Source of the DNA: Isochrysis galbana
Lineage: Eukaryota; Haptophyta; Isochrysidales; Isochrysidaceae
DNA: 64,000 nt
Direction of reading: 5' to 3'
Assembly (NCBI GenBank): GCA_018136815.1
Contig: CM030935.1
Coordinates: 974,024 to 1,038,023, forward strand
The position numbers and the translations under genes were made by a program. Below, piece after piece: positions 21,890 through 33,800 of the stretch (within the stretch, counting starts at the first letter, position 1; the number at the start of each line of letters is the position of its first letter). Below the pieces are notes generated by a model that was not told the origin of the DNA, did no database searches, and saw only the letters and a program-made list of their open reading frames with translations.

Positions 21890-22025
21890 AACGGAGCATC
21901 TCGGATAGGGGGAGGGGGAGATGCCGCAACAGCGGGCTGGGAGGGAAAGAAGGGGTATGGGATGGGCGTGGCTACAAGTGAGAATTCAAGACCGCGCGTG
22001 TGGCGAGAATTTTAAAAGGTCTTTC
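21890..22025 (+). mobile_element. LINE 3'-terminal fragment
   Basis: Carries cctaacggagcatctcgg-like, gggatgggcgtggctac, aagaccgcgcgtgtggcgag and the terminal aattttaaaaggtcttt, matching in order the ends at 13831-13951 and 48811-48929. The terminal T run is replaced by a tctctctc stretch. It is a short 5'-truncated relic. Confidence 0.6.
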
Positions 22026-22739
22026 TCTCTCTCTCTAGATCTTTTGGTTTTCTTCTACTTATTCCTCTCGATCATGCACAAGACGATGACACACGCACCA
22101 CGTATACACAAAGGGCGGGTAGAAAGGATAGACGCGGCCGGGACACGTGGAGTCCATGGTAGCAATACGCAGCCACGGCGCCTCGCCACCCGGTGCGATG
22201 CACACACAGCAACACACAGGAGAACGTCAAGTTCCTAGCCGAACGGCTCCAGTTCAGGCGAGATGAGTTGGACGGATGCACGATGGATCGGACGGGCAGG
22301 GCACATGGACGTTGTCGGTCGCCCAAGAAAACTACGTTTTGACACAGAGCGCGATTCCAGGCTCGAAGCACACGTGCGAGACGCTGGAAGAAGGGTGGGT
22401 TTAGCATGCTGATGCGACGAAACGCCCGGGAAGTAAAGCGTAAGCATCGCCCATATAGAACTCCTTTTCATTGGGAGCCGACGAAGCTGCACGATTTTTG
22501 ATTCCAGCAAGAGCATGACGCGCAGTCTGCTACATGGCCGTCATGTCGAGGAGAAGTACATCCTTGGGGGCGCAAAGAAATCGTCGCCAGCAGCAAGCGC
22601 GCTCGATCATTTGCGTGCATATTTCCCTACGCGCGGTTGGAGAGCATTGGGTAAGAAGAGCAAAAGGGTGGGCACGGCAAGCTAGCAGCAAGTGAAGGCC
22701 TAGCTGCGCCCAGGAATTACGGGTGCTCTAGCCTTGCCG
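22026..22739. other. intergenic, 3' flank of the HMG-box gene
   Basis: A plus-strand stretch near 22270-22390 reads TDARWIGRAGHMDVVGRPRK, loosely like the tail of a reverse-transcriptase-type protein, but stops interrupt it and no other domain is visible. Otherwise unassigned. Confidence 0.35.
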
Positions 22740-24145
22740 TCAGAGCCCTCGGGCGGTATGCGCCAATTCCTCACCAGATGATGAGGCATCTCCATCCATT
22801 TTGCGCTTCTTGCCCCCGAGCGGCCTGCTAGCATTCTCCTTCGCATACTGGTCAGCGAGGAACTGTATGTCGCAACCACAGATTGGAGGGGAGTCAGAGG
22901 GTGAATGCGGACAAGCGGGTGGAGGTATCACACCAAGCCGGACGAACAAAGCAGACATGTAACGCGTAAACGTAGCGTGCGAGTCTGCACCTGGATGAGG
23001 GCGTCCTTGCCTTCCGTCTCAAGGACCTTTTTCATCTTGGGGGTTGCAGCGGCACCATCCTTACCCCAGACACGCTTGGTGAAGTCGTCGAACGACTCGA
23101 TTGGCTGCGGAATCGGTGAGGATGGGAGTGAGTAGCATCAGCGGCATAAACAAGCATGGGCAAGACGAGGCTGGGGCAGCGATCGGGGAGGGAGACGCTT
23201 GGGTCGCACAGTCGGCGCACCTTTTGCATCTTAGCCTTCTTTTGCTTGGCTGCCGCCTTCATAGCCCTCTTCTCCTTCATCTCCTTCTCCTTGGCGATCT
23301 GCAGAGGACAAGAGAAGGCCGTCTGAGTTGTGAGCTCAGTGGGCGGAGGCATGGGCAAATGCATTGGCGTTGGCCCTCCGCAAGCCTCATCCATAGGACA
23401 AGGAGCAGGCCATGTGGCTACCCACCTTCTTCTCGAGGCGCTCTGTCAACTTCTCAATGGTCGCGGCCTGCTTTGTCGTCTGCTTGGTGAGGTCGTTCAC
23501 CTGCTTGGTGAGCTTCTTGTTCTCGTCCTTCAGCGCGTCCATTTCCTCGGAGTCGAAAAGCGAGCCTGGCAAGTCAAGGCTGAGGTCACCGCCCGCGGCC
23601 GCAAACTTCTTCCGCTTCTTGAAGTCCTCCTTCGCCTTCAGGTACGCCTCCGACGGCTTGTATGTGGACATTTCCTTTTGATAGCGCGCCTTATCCTCGG
23701 CGGCGAGCTCCTCGAACTTTTGGCGCTCAGCCTCCGGACAGGTCTTCCACGCTTCCGCCAGATGCTTTGCGAGACCCCCAACACCAAGGCCAGGATGCTG
23801 GCGCGAGAGAGCGTTCCGATTTTCATCGGCGAAGAAGAGGTAAGCAGTCTTTGCCTTCTTCGGCGCCTCGGCATCCTTGGCCAGGCGCTTGCCCGACTTG
23901 GTCGGCTTGGGCGGCGGCACGTACCCGATCGCGTCGCGCTCATACCGCTTCTTGTCCTCCGAGGCCAGCTCCATGTACTTTGCGCGCTGATCATAGTTGA
24001 GCTCCCGCCACTTTGCGGTGAGCGCCTTCTGGATTTCAGATGAGGTGATGCCGGGCGTCTCGGCCTTGACGGAGGCTCGCTTCTCGGCGGCGAAGAAGTG
24101 GTACGCCGACATGGCGCGCTTGGGTGCCTTCTCGTCTCTCGGCAT
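22740..24145 (-). CDS. twin HMG-box chromatin protein
   Basis: Four exons, 24145-23426, 23298-23221, 23104-22991 and 22862-22740, all in phase 0 with GT-AG introns of 116-128 bp, encode 344 residues. Two HMG boxes lie in exon 1: APKRAMSAYHFFAAEKRASV to EDKKRYERD (residues about 7-75) and APKKAKTAYLFFADENRNAL to EDKARYQKE (about 95-165). A coiled coil follows (MDALKDENKKLTKQVNDLTK, then TIEKLTERLEKK), then a lysine-rich linker and a C-terminal helical part (ESFDDFTKRVWGKDG) with a basic GGKKRKMD signal. HMG boxes bend DNA without strong sequence preference, so a nuclear architectural role is expected; the coiled coil suggests a dimer. The ATG at 24145 (MPRDEKAPKRAMSAY) is the natural start. 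Exon 1 is represented again at 35909-36625. Confidence 0.93.
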
Positions 24146-25500
24146 GGCTGGTTGCGTGAGTTGGGGTGGGTGGAGAGAGAGGGGCCCCTCGCCCGGTGTG
24201 ATGATCGCTACCTGACCCCAAGGGGGAGGAGGGTAGGGGCGGCGGGGGGGGCGGGGGGCGCAGGCGAGAGGCTGAGAGAGGGACGAGAAGAGAGAGAACG
24301 CCCTCTCTTCTTTCCTTTTCCTCTTACCCCCCCTTGGCCCACCCCCGCGGGAAGCGGGCCGCCCACACCGGCCGCTGCGCGCGGGGGGCGGGGGGGAGAG
24401 AGGGAGGAGGCGCGGGGGGAAGGGAGGAAGCGGCGGGTGGCGGAGGGTGGGAGGGGGCCCTCTCACGAAATCTGCGCCCTGGAGACGGTTTGAAAGCACG
24501 CCCACCGAACCTTCCCGCCCAGGCTCTCCCCCCCCCTCCCTCCGCAAGCTGTCCCCCGCTCCGGCTGAATAACAGTATCAGTGGGGTGGGGGGAGGTTCT
24601 CCCAGACCCCCCCCTCTCTCCTTCTCCCCGCGCGCGGGGGGGAGGGGAAGGGGGGAGGGGGCGGCCGCGGGGGGGGGGGGGGGACGACGACGCTCCCCCT
24701 TCCTCCCTCTCCCTCTCCACTCTTACCTTAGACGAGCCCCCCGCGCCGAGCTCGCGCCTCGGGGCGGCGTCTCGGTTTCTTGGGCTACGGGGCGCAGACT
24801 TTCACCTGCCCGTGCCTCTACCGGCTTCGCGCGCCAAACCTTCTCCACTCGCGAGGAGGGGGGGGGGGGGGCGAGCGAGGAAAGACGCTGCGCGGAGAGA
24901 GGAGAGAGCGCGCGCGGACGGGTGGAGGGCTCCGCAGGCGGAGGGGAGGGGGGGCTTCAAAGGACCCCCCCCACACACAAAGGATCCCCTCCCTCTCCTC
25001 CAGGGGACGGCCCCCCCCGCGCGGGGGAGAGGAGAGAGAGAGAGAGAGAGAGAGAGTACGAGGAAGGAGAAGCGGGGGGCGCCTCCTCCCCGGCTCAGTT
25101 CCTCGACGTTCTCGGTTGGCTTTTCTCAGTGTTGGGAGGCGACCGCCGTGGGCGCGCTCATCAGTCCCACAGGCCGTTCACCTTTCGTGCTCCACCGGCC
25201 TACTCTCCGCTTTCGAGTGGGTCTCCTCCACCGCTGCCGCTGCCTTCCGCGCTCTCCGCTCCGCCCGGCACCTCTTCACAGCTCACACTCACACCTTCAT
25301 TCGATTTGAATAGTTGACGGTTCACATTTCACATTCACGCACATCACCAAACATCAAAAAGGACAATTAGGGCCGTCAACCAGGGTTTTTATGAGGGGTT
25401 AAAAATGACCATCTCAGAATTGGGGGAATTTGAGGATTATTTTGGTAGAAAGTTCCCAATACACCCATCTAGCACTAGCACACACATATCACATATCCAT
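24146..25500. other. HMG-box gene upstream region, strongly GC-skewed, with GA microsatellite
   Basis: Long G and C homopolymers, alternating purine-rich and pyrimidine-rich blocks and a GA repeat at about 25031-25056. Open frames of over 300 codons on the plus strand are low-complexity (Gly/Arg/Pro/Ser) and differ in frame in the second representation at 36626-37970, so they are not genes. It presumably contains the HMG gene's 5' UTR and promoter. Confidence 0.6.
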
Positions 25501-25600
25501 NNNNNNNNNNNNNNNNNNNNNNNNNNNNNNNNNNNNNNNNNNNNNNNNNNNNNNNNNNNNNNNNNNNNNNNNNNNNNNNNNNNNNNNNNNNNNNNNNNNN
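25501..25600. other. assembly gap (100 N)
   Basis: Exactly 100 N. Its left flank (catatccat) and right flank (atcatatccgg) are directly joined at 37970/37971 in the second representation, so the true gap size appears to be zero. Confidence 0.95.
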
Positions 25601-25663
25601 ATCATATCCGGGGCCAAGCGAGTAGCAACGTAGCAACTACTATAATCGTTATAACGATAGGTA

Positions 25664-25735
25664 GCCCGGTCACTCACTCTTTTTAACCACTATTTTCGGC
25701 CTCCCCTGGGTGTCCAAGGATTCTGCAAGGTCCCC
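25664..25735 (+). repeat. MITE-like left end (gcccggtcactcact family)
   Basis: After a TA, gcccggtcactcactctttttaacc, then cctcccctgggtgtccaagg, matches the left part of the complete MITE at 51407-51505. The corresponding right inverted end was not found nearby, so this is a truncated or larger related element. The second representation lies near 38033. Confidence 0.6.
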
Positions 25736-26019
25736 CGCTACCTGCCCCGGCAACTCCCTCCCCCCTCCGAACGACCCCCTCTCGCCCCACGAAGGGCAAT
25801 GGCGTCGGTGAGTTGGGCCCGGCCAGGGCCAGACTTTCGCGAATTTTTTTACGAAATTTGGGGGACTAACTAAGCCCCGAAATTTGACCGAAATATGGGC
25901 TTCCGCGAAGCGAAATTCGTCCCCCCCCCCCCCGCCCGCCCGCCCGCGGCCCCCGGCGATCGGGGCACTGCCCCCCTGTCCCTGTCCCCTTGGCATGCTG
26001 GCCTGATGTCTGATGATGA

Positions 26020-26175
26020 GGGGGGCATTGACCCGAACCTTCTGAAGGCACAACTTCCTGCCTACCTAGCCACGGCCGCCCACGCCACAATCAATACGGC
26101 GGACGTCGACGACTTCTCCGAAAGCGTGCTGGGGTGGTGGCGCGATAACGGCAAGCTTTTTCCAGCGTGGGCAGA
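26020..26175 (+). mobile_element. hAT-type DNA transposase fragment (C-terminal dimerisation region)
   Basis: The translation LPAYLATAAHATINTADVDD, then FSESVLGWWRDNGKLFPAWA, fits the WW...FP..A signature of the hAT C-terminal dimerisation domain. It is cut exactly where the older LTR begins (TGTCG at 26176). No other transposase part remains in the neighbourhood, so this is a dead DNA-transposon relic. Represented again at about 38385-38542. Confidence 0.55.
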
Positions 26176-26577
26176 TGTCGCATTCATCTTAGATTTAGAT
26201 GATGCGATTTCCCGACTCTTATTTCCAGGTCCTTCGCCGTGCGGCCACACGGTGAAGCTCAGGTACATCTAGGTTGGTAGGGTTCGTCCCTAGCGACCTA
26301 GGATTCGGGTTCTCGTTTCATTCCGTCTAGCCTGTTTGTCAGGTCTAGATTCCAGGATTCCAGGTTTCCTCCTTTCGGGCAATCTTGACCCAAAGGAGCC
26401 AGGTCGCCTGTTGCTTGCCGTGTGCTTGTCTCAGGCTCTCGGGTTACCTTGTGAAGGCTTGTTTAGCTTCTTGCAATAAGGCTTGTCGTTTCTTGTTGGG
26501 TTCCGGTTCTTTCTTGGGACTTGCGCTAACTTTCGTTGTCGTCCAGGCCTGTTCTTCGTAGGCGTAGGTTCTGCTTA
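26176..26577 (+). mobile_element. older LTR of the gypsy family, 5' part
   Basis: A diverged copy of the beginning of the family LTR (tgtcgcattcatcttagatt...), running to ggttctgcttA, where the younger element starts. The remainder of this LTR resumes at 35669 as ggcctggttaggg and, in the second representation, reaches 47965. The younger gypsy element is therefore nested in it. Confidence 0.85.
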
Positions 26578-27757
26578 TGTCGCATTCATCCTAGATGATG
26601 CGATTTCCAGGCTCTTGTTTCCAGGTCCTTCGCCGTGCGGCCACACGGTGAAGCTCAGGTACATCTAGGTTGGTAGGGTTCGTCCCTAGCGATCTAGAAT
26701 TCGAGTTCTCGTTTCGTTCCTTCTAGCCTGTTTGTCAGGTCTAGATTCCAGGTTTCCTCCTTTCGGGTAATCTTTACCTAAAGGAGCCAGGTCGCCTGTT
26801 GCTCGCTGCGCGCTTGTCTCAGGCTCTCGAGTTACCTTGTGAAGGCTTGTTTAGCTTCTTGCAAGGCTTGTTGTTTCTTGTTGGGTTCCGGTTCTTTCTT
26901 GGGACCTGCTGACTTTCGTTGTTGTCCAGGCCTGTTCTTCGTAGGTTCTGCTTGGCCTGGTTAGGGTTTCGTTGAATCCCCGCGTTCGGCGTTTGGCGTT
27001 CGTCTTGGCGTTCGGAAATTTCCTCTCACATTCCCTAGGTCCGCTACCCTTGGCTTGTAGGTCCTTGCTTCTTTCTTCTCGGTCAAGGTTTTGGCGAGCG
27101 AGTCGGTTGCTCTAGCCGCTCGAGATTTGAGGTTTAATTTGCCATCTCCCCTTGGAGATCGGTGTAGGTTCGCTTCCTAGGTGAGGGAATCTTTCCCCTT
27201 GATGCAAGTTACATGCAAGCCTTGGCCCCTTTGGTGTTTCTTCCCCTTGGTTACTACTCAGGGTTGTTCGTAAGAAGCGTCTAGAAGGTTCACGCTCAAC
27301 GGCAAGATTTCCTCTGTCGTGAAGACATCTCGTCGCGATCTGTATCCAAAGTGATCGCCGTGGTCGCGCGACAGGACGCTCCCCTTCGGACTCTCCGCTA
27401 CGTGGGAAGTTACAACGGAGACACGCTCCGGCCGTCGCTGCGGAGTCTCTCTCTCTCTCTCGCTCTCTCTCTCCGTCTCTCGCGACGTGTTTGAGTTATC
27501 GGTGATTTGGGGTCGCGGTTGCTTGATAATTTGCTTTGTTTGGGTGAATGATTCCGGTGTGTTCGTGAGTCGGTGTAACCTGTTGTTCTCAGGCTCTTTG
27601 TCCGTCGTTGTTCGCTGCGTCGCTGCACTCTAGCAGCCTAGGCTCCCTCCCTGAGGGAAGAGTTCTTTGTAGGTCTAACAATCTCTCAAAACCCAACACA
27701 CTAGGGCCGCTAGGAGCGCCTCGCCGCCCCACAGCCCTTCGTTCGCCGTTCGTTCCC
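26578..27757 (+). repeat. 5' LTR of the gypsy element
   Basis: Begins TGTCGCATTCATCC right after the gctta duplication. It contains a ctctctctctc stretch near 27445 and matches the 3' LTR at 34368 nearly base for base over the shared length. Confidence 0.85.
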
Positions 27758-27813
27758 CGGCCGAGGGGATTCCTCCACCCCGCGTTCTAGTCGTCGGTGA
27801 AGCTAGCGGGGTC

Positions 27814-30800
27814 GTGTCTTCGATGTTCCTACTCGCCGGAGCGCACGTCGCGACGTGCGATCTACGACCGTCGGAGATCGACTACATTCCCCACTTCTGC
27901 GGAGATGCTCTTCACATTCAAAACCTCGGTTGGGACCTCGTGGTCGCGCATCCGCCGTGCACGTATTTGTCGGCGGTGAGTTGCCAGTGGCTCGATCGGG
28001 AGCCGGGACGACGCCAGGCTCTCGAATCCGCCGCTAGAGTCTTCCTCGCCATGGCAAGCGCCAACGCGCCTTTCGTTGCCGTCGAAAATCCTCGAATGCA
28101 CGCGGAAGCCTCCGCCTTAGTCGGGGGGTTGCGACCGCGGCAGTTTGTGCAGCCGTGGCAGCACGGCACGGGCCATCAAAAAGCAACTGGCCTGTACCTG
28201 ACGGCTTCACTCCCGCCCCTGCAGCCTTCGAAGATTGTCGAGGGACGTCTATCCGCGATGGCGGATCTATCGCCGTCGCCCCACCGTGGCGCCCTTCGCA
28301 GCCGCACCTATGTGGGCATTGCCGGTGCAATGGCGGCCCAGTGGATGCCGGTCTTGCGCCGTTATGCGCGCGAAGCCAAGGCGTCGCGTTCGCTCGACTT
28401 CACGGTGGACTGGGCAATTTCCCAAGCCGCTGCCAGCTTGAGAGAACGCCCTTCGCTTTGCTCGACCGGCTTCGAACTGGCTGAGCCGAGGACGGCTCTG
28501 GCTCGCTTCATGGAGGGGGGAGGCGAGGCAGCTTCTAGCTCTCACCTCACGCCTCCCAGCGGTACGCTAGTGTCCGATTCGGTAGTCGTGATCTCAGACG
28601 CGGGCCCCGTTGCCGATGCGTCTCGCCTGCTCCATCGGAAGGACTCGGAAACCAACGCATCGCAAGACGGGACCGTGGCGAAAGGAGACCGCTTCACGCC
28701 GTGGGAGTGGCCCATAAGGGACCGCTCTACAACGCCAGGCCCTCCAAACACGGTGAAGAAGCGCCGCAGCAAGTGGCAGGTCTTCGATCGTGATGTAATT
28801 TCGGGGGTCCATCGGTGGCAGGATGTCACGCCTTCCATCGCCCAAGAAATCGCTGAGCAAGCGGCAGCTGCGGAGCCGTCGGAACCTCCCATCTTGTCTC
28901 GACTGGGCTCTCAAGGCATCAATGCACTATCTCCGAGCGCCTCCTTCACGGCTGGCGACGAAGGAGTGGCCGAACCGACCGGTTCGGTCGTAGCCGAAAG
29001 GCCACTTGAAAACGGGGATGTTGGGCTGGACTCGGGAGAAGATGATACGCCCGAGACTCCAGAACACCGGAGCATGCAGGCCCTCGAGACCAAGCCCTCC
29101 GACGCCGCCGACGGAGAAGGTACTCCACAGGCATTGTGTGGCGATGGGGCTGCCGCTAGGGGCCTCAGTGCGGCCGGATTTTCCGAGTTGTCGAAGCTTC
29201 CGAAGACAGACTTGCAGAAGTCCCTGGAGAAGGAATGGTCACGCCAAATGGATCAACCTCGGCATCCGACGGACCGTCGAGGGCTAGGCTATGATGGCGT
29301 GCCTAACCCCTCTAGTTCGGCAAAGGCATCCCCATACTCTTCAATACCATTCGTGCCGCAGACGGTAGCCGCCGCTATCGAGCGAGTGCCCCACGTCGAT
29401 GAATCTTCTCCGTCCAGGCTAGCCTCCAATCCAACCACCCTGTCACCCGGAGCCGGAACCTCACTTCCGGTGGAATCTATCGCGGACACTCCGCCGCCGC
29501 TCTACCCTCGTCACTGCCTCTATGTCCGCGATCTCGTGGTCTGCCGTGCCGATGGCGACCGCGCAGCTCAAGGGTTCGTTCTCCCGGACGTTGCCCTCAC
29601 GGTGAACAGCACCCTGGCTGACACTGGAGCGGGCCCGTCAGTAATCACCACTGCTCTTCTCGATCGACTACCTGAAGACGCTTGCGTCGAACGCGTATCG
29701 GACGCTACCGTCCCCAACCTACATGGGCCGGACGGCCTTCCTCTCATCACTAGGGGCCGGGCTAGCCTCGTCTTCTCCTTGTCCGGTCGCCTCTTCCGTC
29801 ATTCGTTCGCGGTCATCGAAGGAAACGCGATGCTTCTGCTCGGGAACGATTTTTTGGCCGCCCACTCCGCTACCATTTCTCTCGACGCCGCGAGCTCGGA
29901 AGGAAGCCTCCGCCTCCGTCCGGCCTCTGGCGATTCAGAAGACTCTTCAAGAGTCCTTTCCGAATGTGTAGTCAGAGTTTCCACGGCGCCGCCCCCAGTC
30001 GCGGACGCCGGCTTCGTCGGAGCTATCTCGATGTCACCCGGTCAGCCGCTGACTGTCGACTTTCTGGAGAGGTCGACGGCAACACGAGAGATCCCGGCCG
30101 GATCGGAGGGTGAGGCTGCTGCTGATGCTAGACAGCCACTCTATACACCTCTCTTTGAGTCTGCCGACGAGTTTGCGGCCAAAGCTCCGGCGTCTACCTC
30201 GTCCGAATATCTTCTCTACACGGAGCAAGCGGTGACGATTCCTGCCTTCCACCGCGCAACCATCTGGGTTAGGGTTCCGCTAGCTCTCCGAGATCATTCG
30301 GACTGCGCGATGCTGGTCGACCGCCTACCAAATCGCGAGGCTCTCGATTCGTCTCCTCTCGTAATGCCCACGGTGGTCACGCCCACGGACGATCACCGCA
30401 TCGCGGTGACGATCGTCCACACCGGAGTCGATGCGCTGACCCTGCCGTCTCTGCATCCGATAGCTTCGCTCCAGGTGCGCTTCAAGTTGCACCGGGGCTG
30501 GACTCCGACTGGAAGCGAGGGGGATGGTGACCCTGTCACCGCGCTGAGCGAGGAGCAACGATCTCTACTCGACTCAGCCACCATCGATCCGGACCGGCTT
30601 CTTTCCGACGATCAACGAGAAGAAGTACGCCAACTCTTGGCCCGGCGCATCAAAGCTTTCGCGTTGCACCCGGGGGCTCCAAACCATACGCACGTTCTCG
30701 AGGTGGAGTTGCCACTCAACCCCGGCGCTGTTCCTCACCGGCACGCTCCGTCTAGAGTGGGCCGCGCAGGCGAGCTCATCATAGAAGAGGAGGTAGCCAA

Positions 30801-33800
30801 GATGGAAGCCGCCGGCATTATTCGCAAGTCAAATTCGGCTTGGGCTTCCCGAGTAGTCCTGGTCAGCAAGAAAGATGGCTCCGTTCGATTCTGCGTGGAC
30901 TACCGCGACACGAACGCCAAGCTACGCGTCGAGGATAGCCCTCTACCCCTCATTGTAGAGGCTATTGATAGGCTAGCGTCCGGCCAAGGGCCGCTCAGTT
31001 CTCTCTTTTTATGTACTCTCGATTTAGCCTCTGGTTTTTGGGGCATCCCGATCAAAGAATCGCACAAACATATCACCGCTTTCACTACCCACCGCGGCAA
31101 ATACGAGTTCAACTTTCTACCGTTCGGCATCCAATCAGGTCCCTCCTACATGTGCCGCTTGATGGACATCGTTCTCGGTGCGCTAGCGTGGGAGATCTGC
31201 ATGCCTTACCTCGATGATGTGGGCATCTGGTCAACGGGCGTGGGACCTTCCGAAGAGGCCAGGGCACAGGCTTCGTTCGAGCAAATGCTTCACCGGCTAG
31301 ACCTCGTTCTCGAACGGCTAGAGTGGGCCGGCCTGACCTGCAAGATGTCCAAGTGTGTCTTCTTTGCCACCTCTACGGAGTACCTCGGTCACGTTGTCTC
31401 GAGGGAAGGTCTCAAGATGGACCCGAAGAAGGTCGCAGCTGTCGCCGACATCGACCCGTCATCCATCAACTCCTTGGAAGCGGTTCGATCTTTCCTCGGC
31501 CTTTGCTCCTACTATCGTCGATTCATTCGCCAATTCGCCGCTAAGGCTGCTCCCCTCACTGCTCTCACGCGGAAGGGCTGCGACGTGGCAAAGGAGTCCC
31601 AGTCCGAGGAGTGTCGCCGAGCTATCCAAGAGCTCAAGACAGCGATCACTTCGGAGCCCGTCTTGACTCCACCCAGGGATGATCGGCCCTTCATCGTCAA
31701 GACCGATGGGGCTAGCAAGTTGGGTATCGCCGGCATCCTCTCGCAGCTAGGAGACGATAACCGTGAACGAGTCGTTGGGTACTACGCTCGCAGTCTCACC
31801 TCGGCCGAACGCCATTGGACGGTGACCGAGATTGAACTCTTGGCCGCCCTGGAATCCATCCGAAATTGGCGACCCTACCTTTGGGGGCGTCGGTTCAAGT
31901 TAGTCGTCGACCACTCCGCGCTGCGATGGCTGCATACCATGAAGGATCAAGTAGCCGGTGGGCCAGCCTCTCGGCTGACTCGGTGGGCTCTCAAGTTGGC
32001 TGAGTACCGGTTCGACGTCGAACATAAACCAGGAGCTGTTCATCAGGATGCTGACGGGCTGTCCCGGCTAGCATCCCTGGAGCCGGAACACGAAGACGAA
32101 CCACTCGCCGGCCCAGCGTCGTTAGCGGTACGTGAGCCTGGCTCAGAGTCTCTAGCCGAGCATGAACGGTCTCATCCGGTGGCTGCCATCACGCGCTCCG
32201 TAGCTACGGCGCGAGGGCTTCAAGCTTTGGACCGATCTCGTCGTCGAGCCTCCGATTCCGGGCCCGCCATCCAGTCCAGTTATTTGGCTCCGGGTACGCC
32301 GACTTCCGAAGAGATGAGAGCGACCCTGGCGGAAGATCCGTTCGTAGAGCCACTCCTAGGCTCAGGAGAGACGGCCAACCACGAGCCATCAGGCCAAGGG
32401 TCGCCTCCGCCGGCCGCCGCCTCAGGCCCCATTGCCGACGATGATTCGTGTTCCAGTTCTGTCGCTCCCGCTCCCGCTCAGCAATCCAAGATGTTTCGCC
32501 GTTTCGTCGTTCACGATGGGCTCGTCTACTATCGCACCGTTCCTGACTCCACCGACCCGGACTCGCTAGTGCTCTATGTTCCGCCCTCCTTGCGGTCTCG
32601 CTACCTTTTTGCCTACCACGATCGCTCCGGTCACCTTGGAGTTTCTCGTATGTCCGGTCTTCTTCGTACTCGGGTATACTGGCCTGGCATGTCTTCCGAC
32701 GTTGCATCCTACGTCCGGGAATGCCACGAGTGCACCCTCGCCAAGCCGCTACCTAGGGCTCTAGCGTCGCCCTCCGGTCTCTCCGTGGGCACCTACCCCT
32801 TTGATGTGGTCTACTGCGACGTGCTCGCACTGGCTCCCACTCACAACTTCGTGCCTGGAGTCTCGGGTTACGACAAGCTGGTCGTCTTCATCGACTCGCT
32901 CACTCGATGGATTGAGGCTGAGCCTTCGAATGGGGATCCTTCGTCGGAGGTGGCCTTGGACATGTTCATCCGCTTGATTGTGACGCGTTATGGAGTCCCT
33001 AGGCAGCTTCGGACCGACGCCGGTTCGAATCTATGTTCGGTTCTTGTTTCGCGTATTCTGGAGCTCACCGGGACTGATTTGTCGAGTACAGAGCCGTATC
33101 GACATGAGGGTGTAGGCTTCGTCGAACGCGCTCAGCAAACGCTCATCCGTTTGATGCGCGCCTCGAATGAGGGTGGCAGCCATTGGGTCGACCATTTGCC
33201 GTTCCTACTCCTCTCGTTGAGGGCTTCTTCCGGTCGTGTCACCTCCCGGTCTCCAGCGTCTTTGATCTTTGGGCGTGAGCTGCGTCTGCCCGCTCAACTT
33301 TCTGATCCGAAGTCCGTTTCGCCAACTGCTCTCGAGGCGGCGTCCGCCGACGTTCGCTCGTACGCATCCAGGCTCAATGCGAGCCTCCGCCTCTCTTGGT
33401 CCAGCGCTCTCGAGGCTACCCTAGCCGCTCAGGCTGAGTCAGTCCGTGACGCTACCATCAAGTCTCAAAGACCAGCTCGTTTCGAACCTGGGGATCGCGT
33501 CTGCATGCGATTACCAGGCCATGCCAACAAGTTGCAATTCATCTACTCGGGTCCCTACCGCGTCGTAGAGGCTCTGTCCGACACTAGGTACCGACTCCGT
33601 GATCTGGAGAACCGGTTAGTCAAGGAGGAGGTGCATATCTCGAACCTCCGGCCGTATCATACTTTCGTTGATGAAGAGCCGCTGGCTGACGACGAGTACA
33701 TCGTTGAAAAGTTGCTCGATCGTCGTAGCCATGGCGATTCTATCGAGTACCTCGTGAAGTGGCGTGGCTATTCTATTCGAGAAGCCACCTGGGAGCCTCG

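Noticed and set aside
24334-25317. Long plus-strand open frames (over 240 codons in three frames) upstream of the HMG gene
   Set aside because: Gly/Arg/Pro/Ser low-complexity; all three frames are open because of GC skew, and the frames differ in the second representation at 36968-37787.
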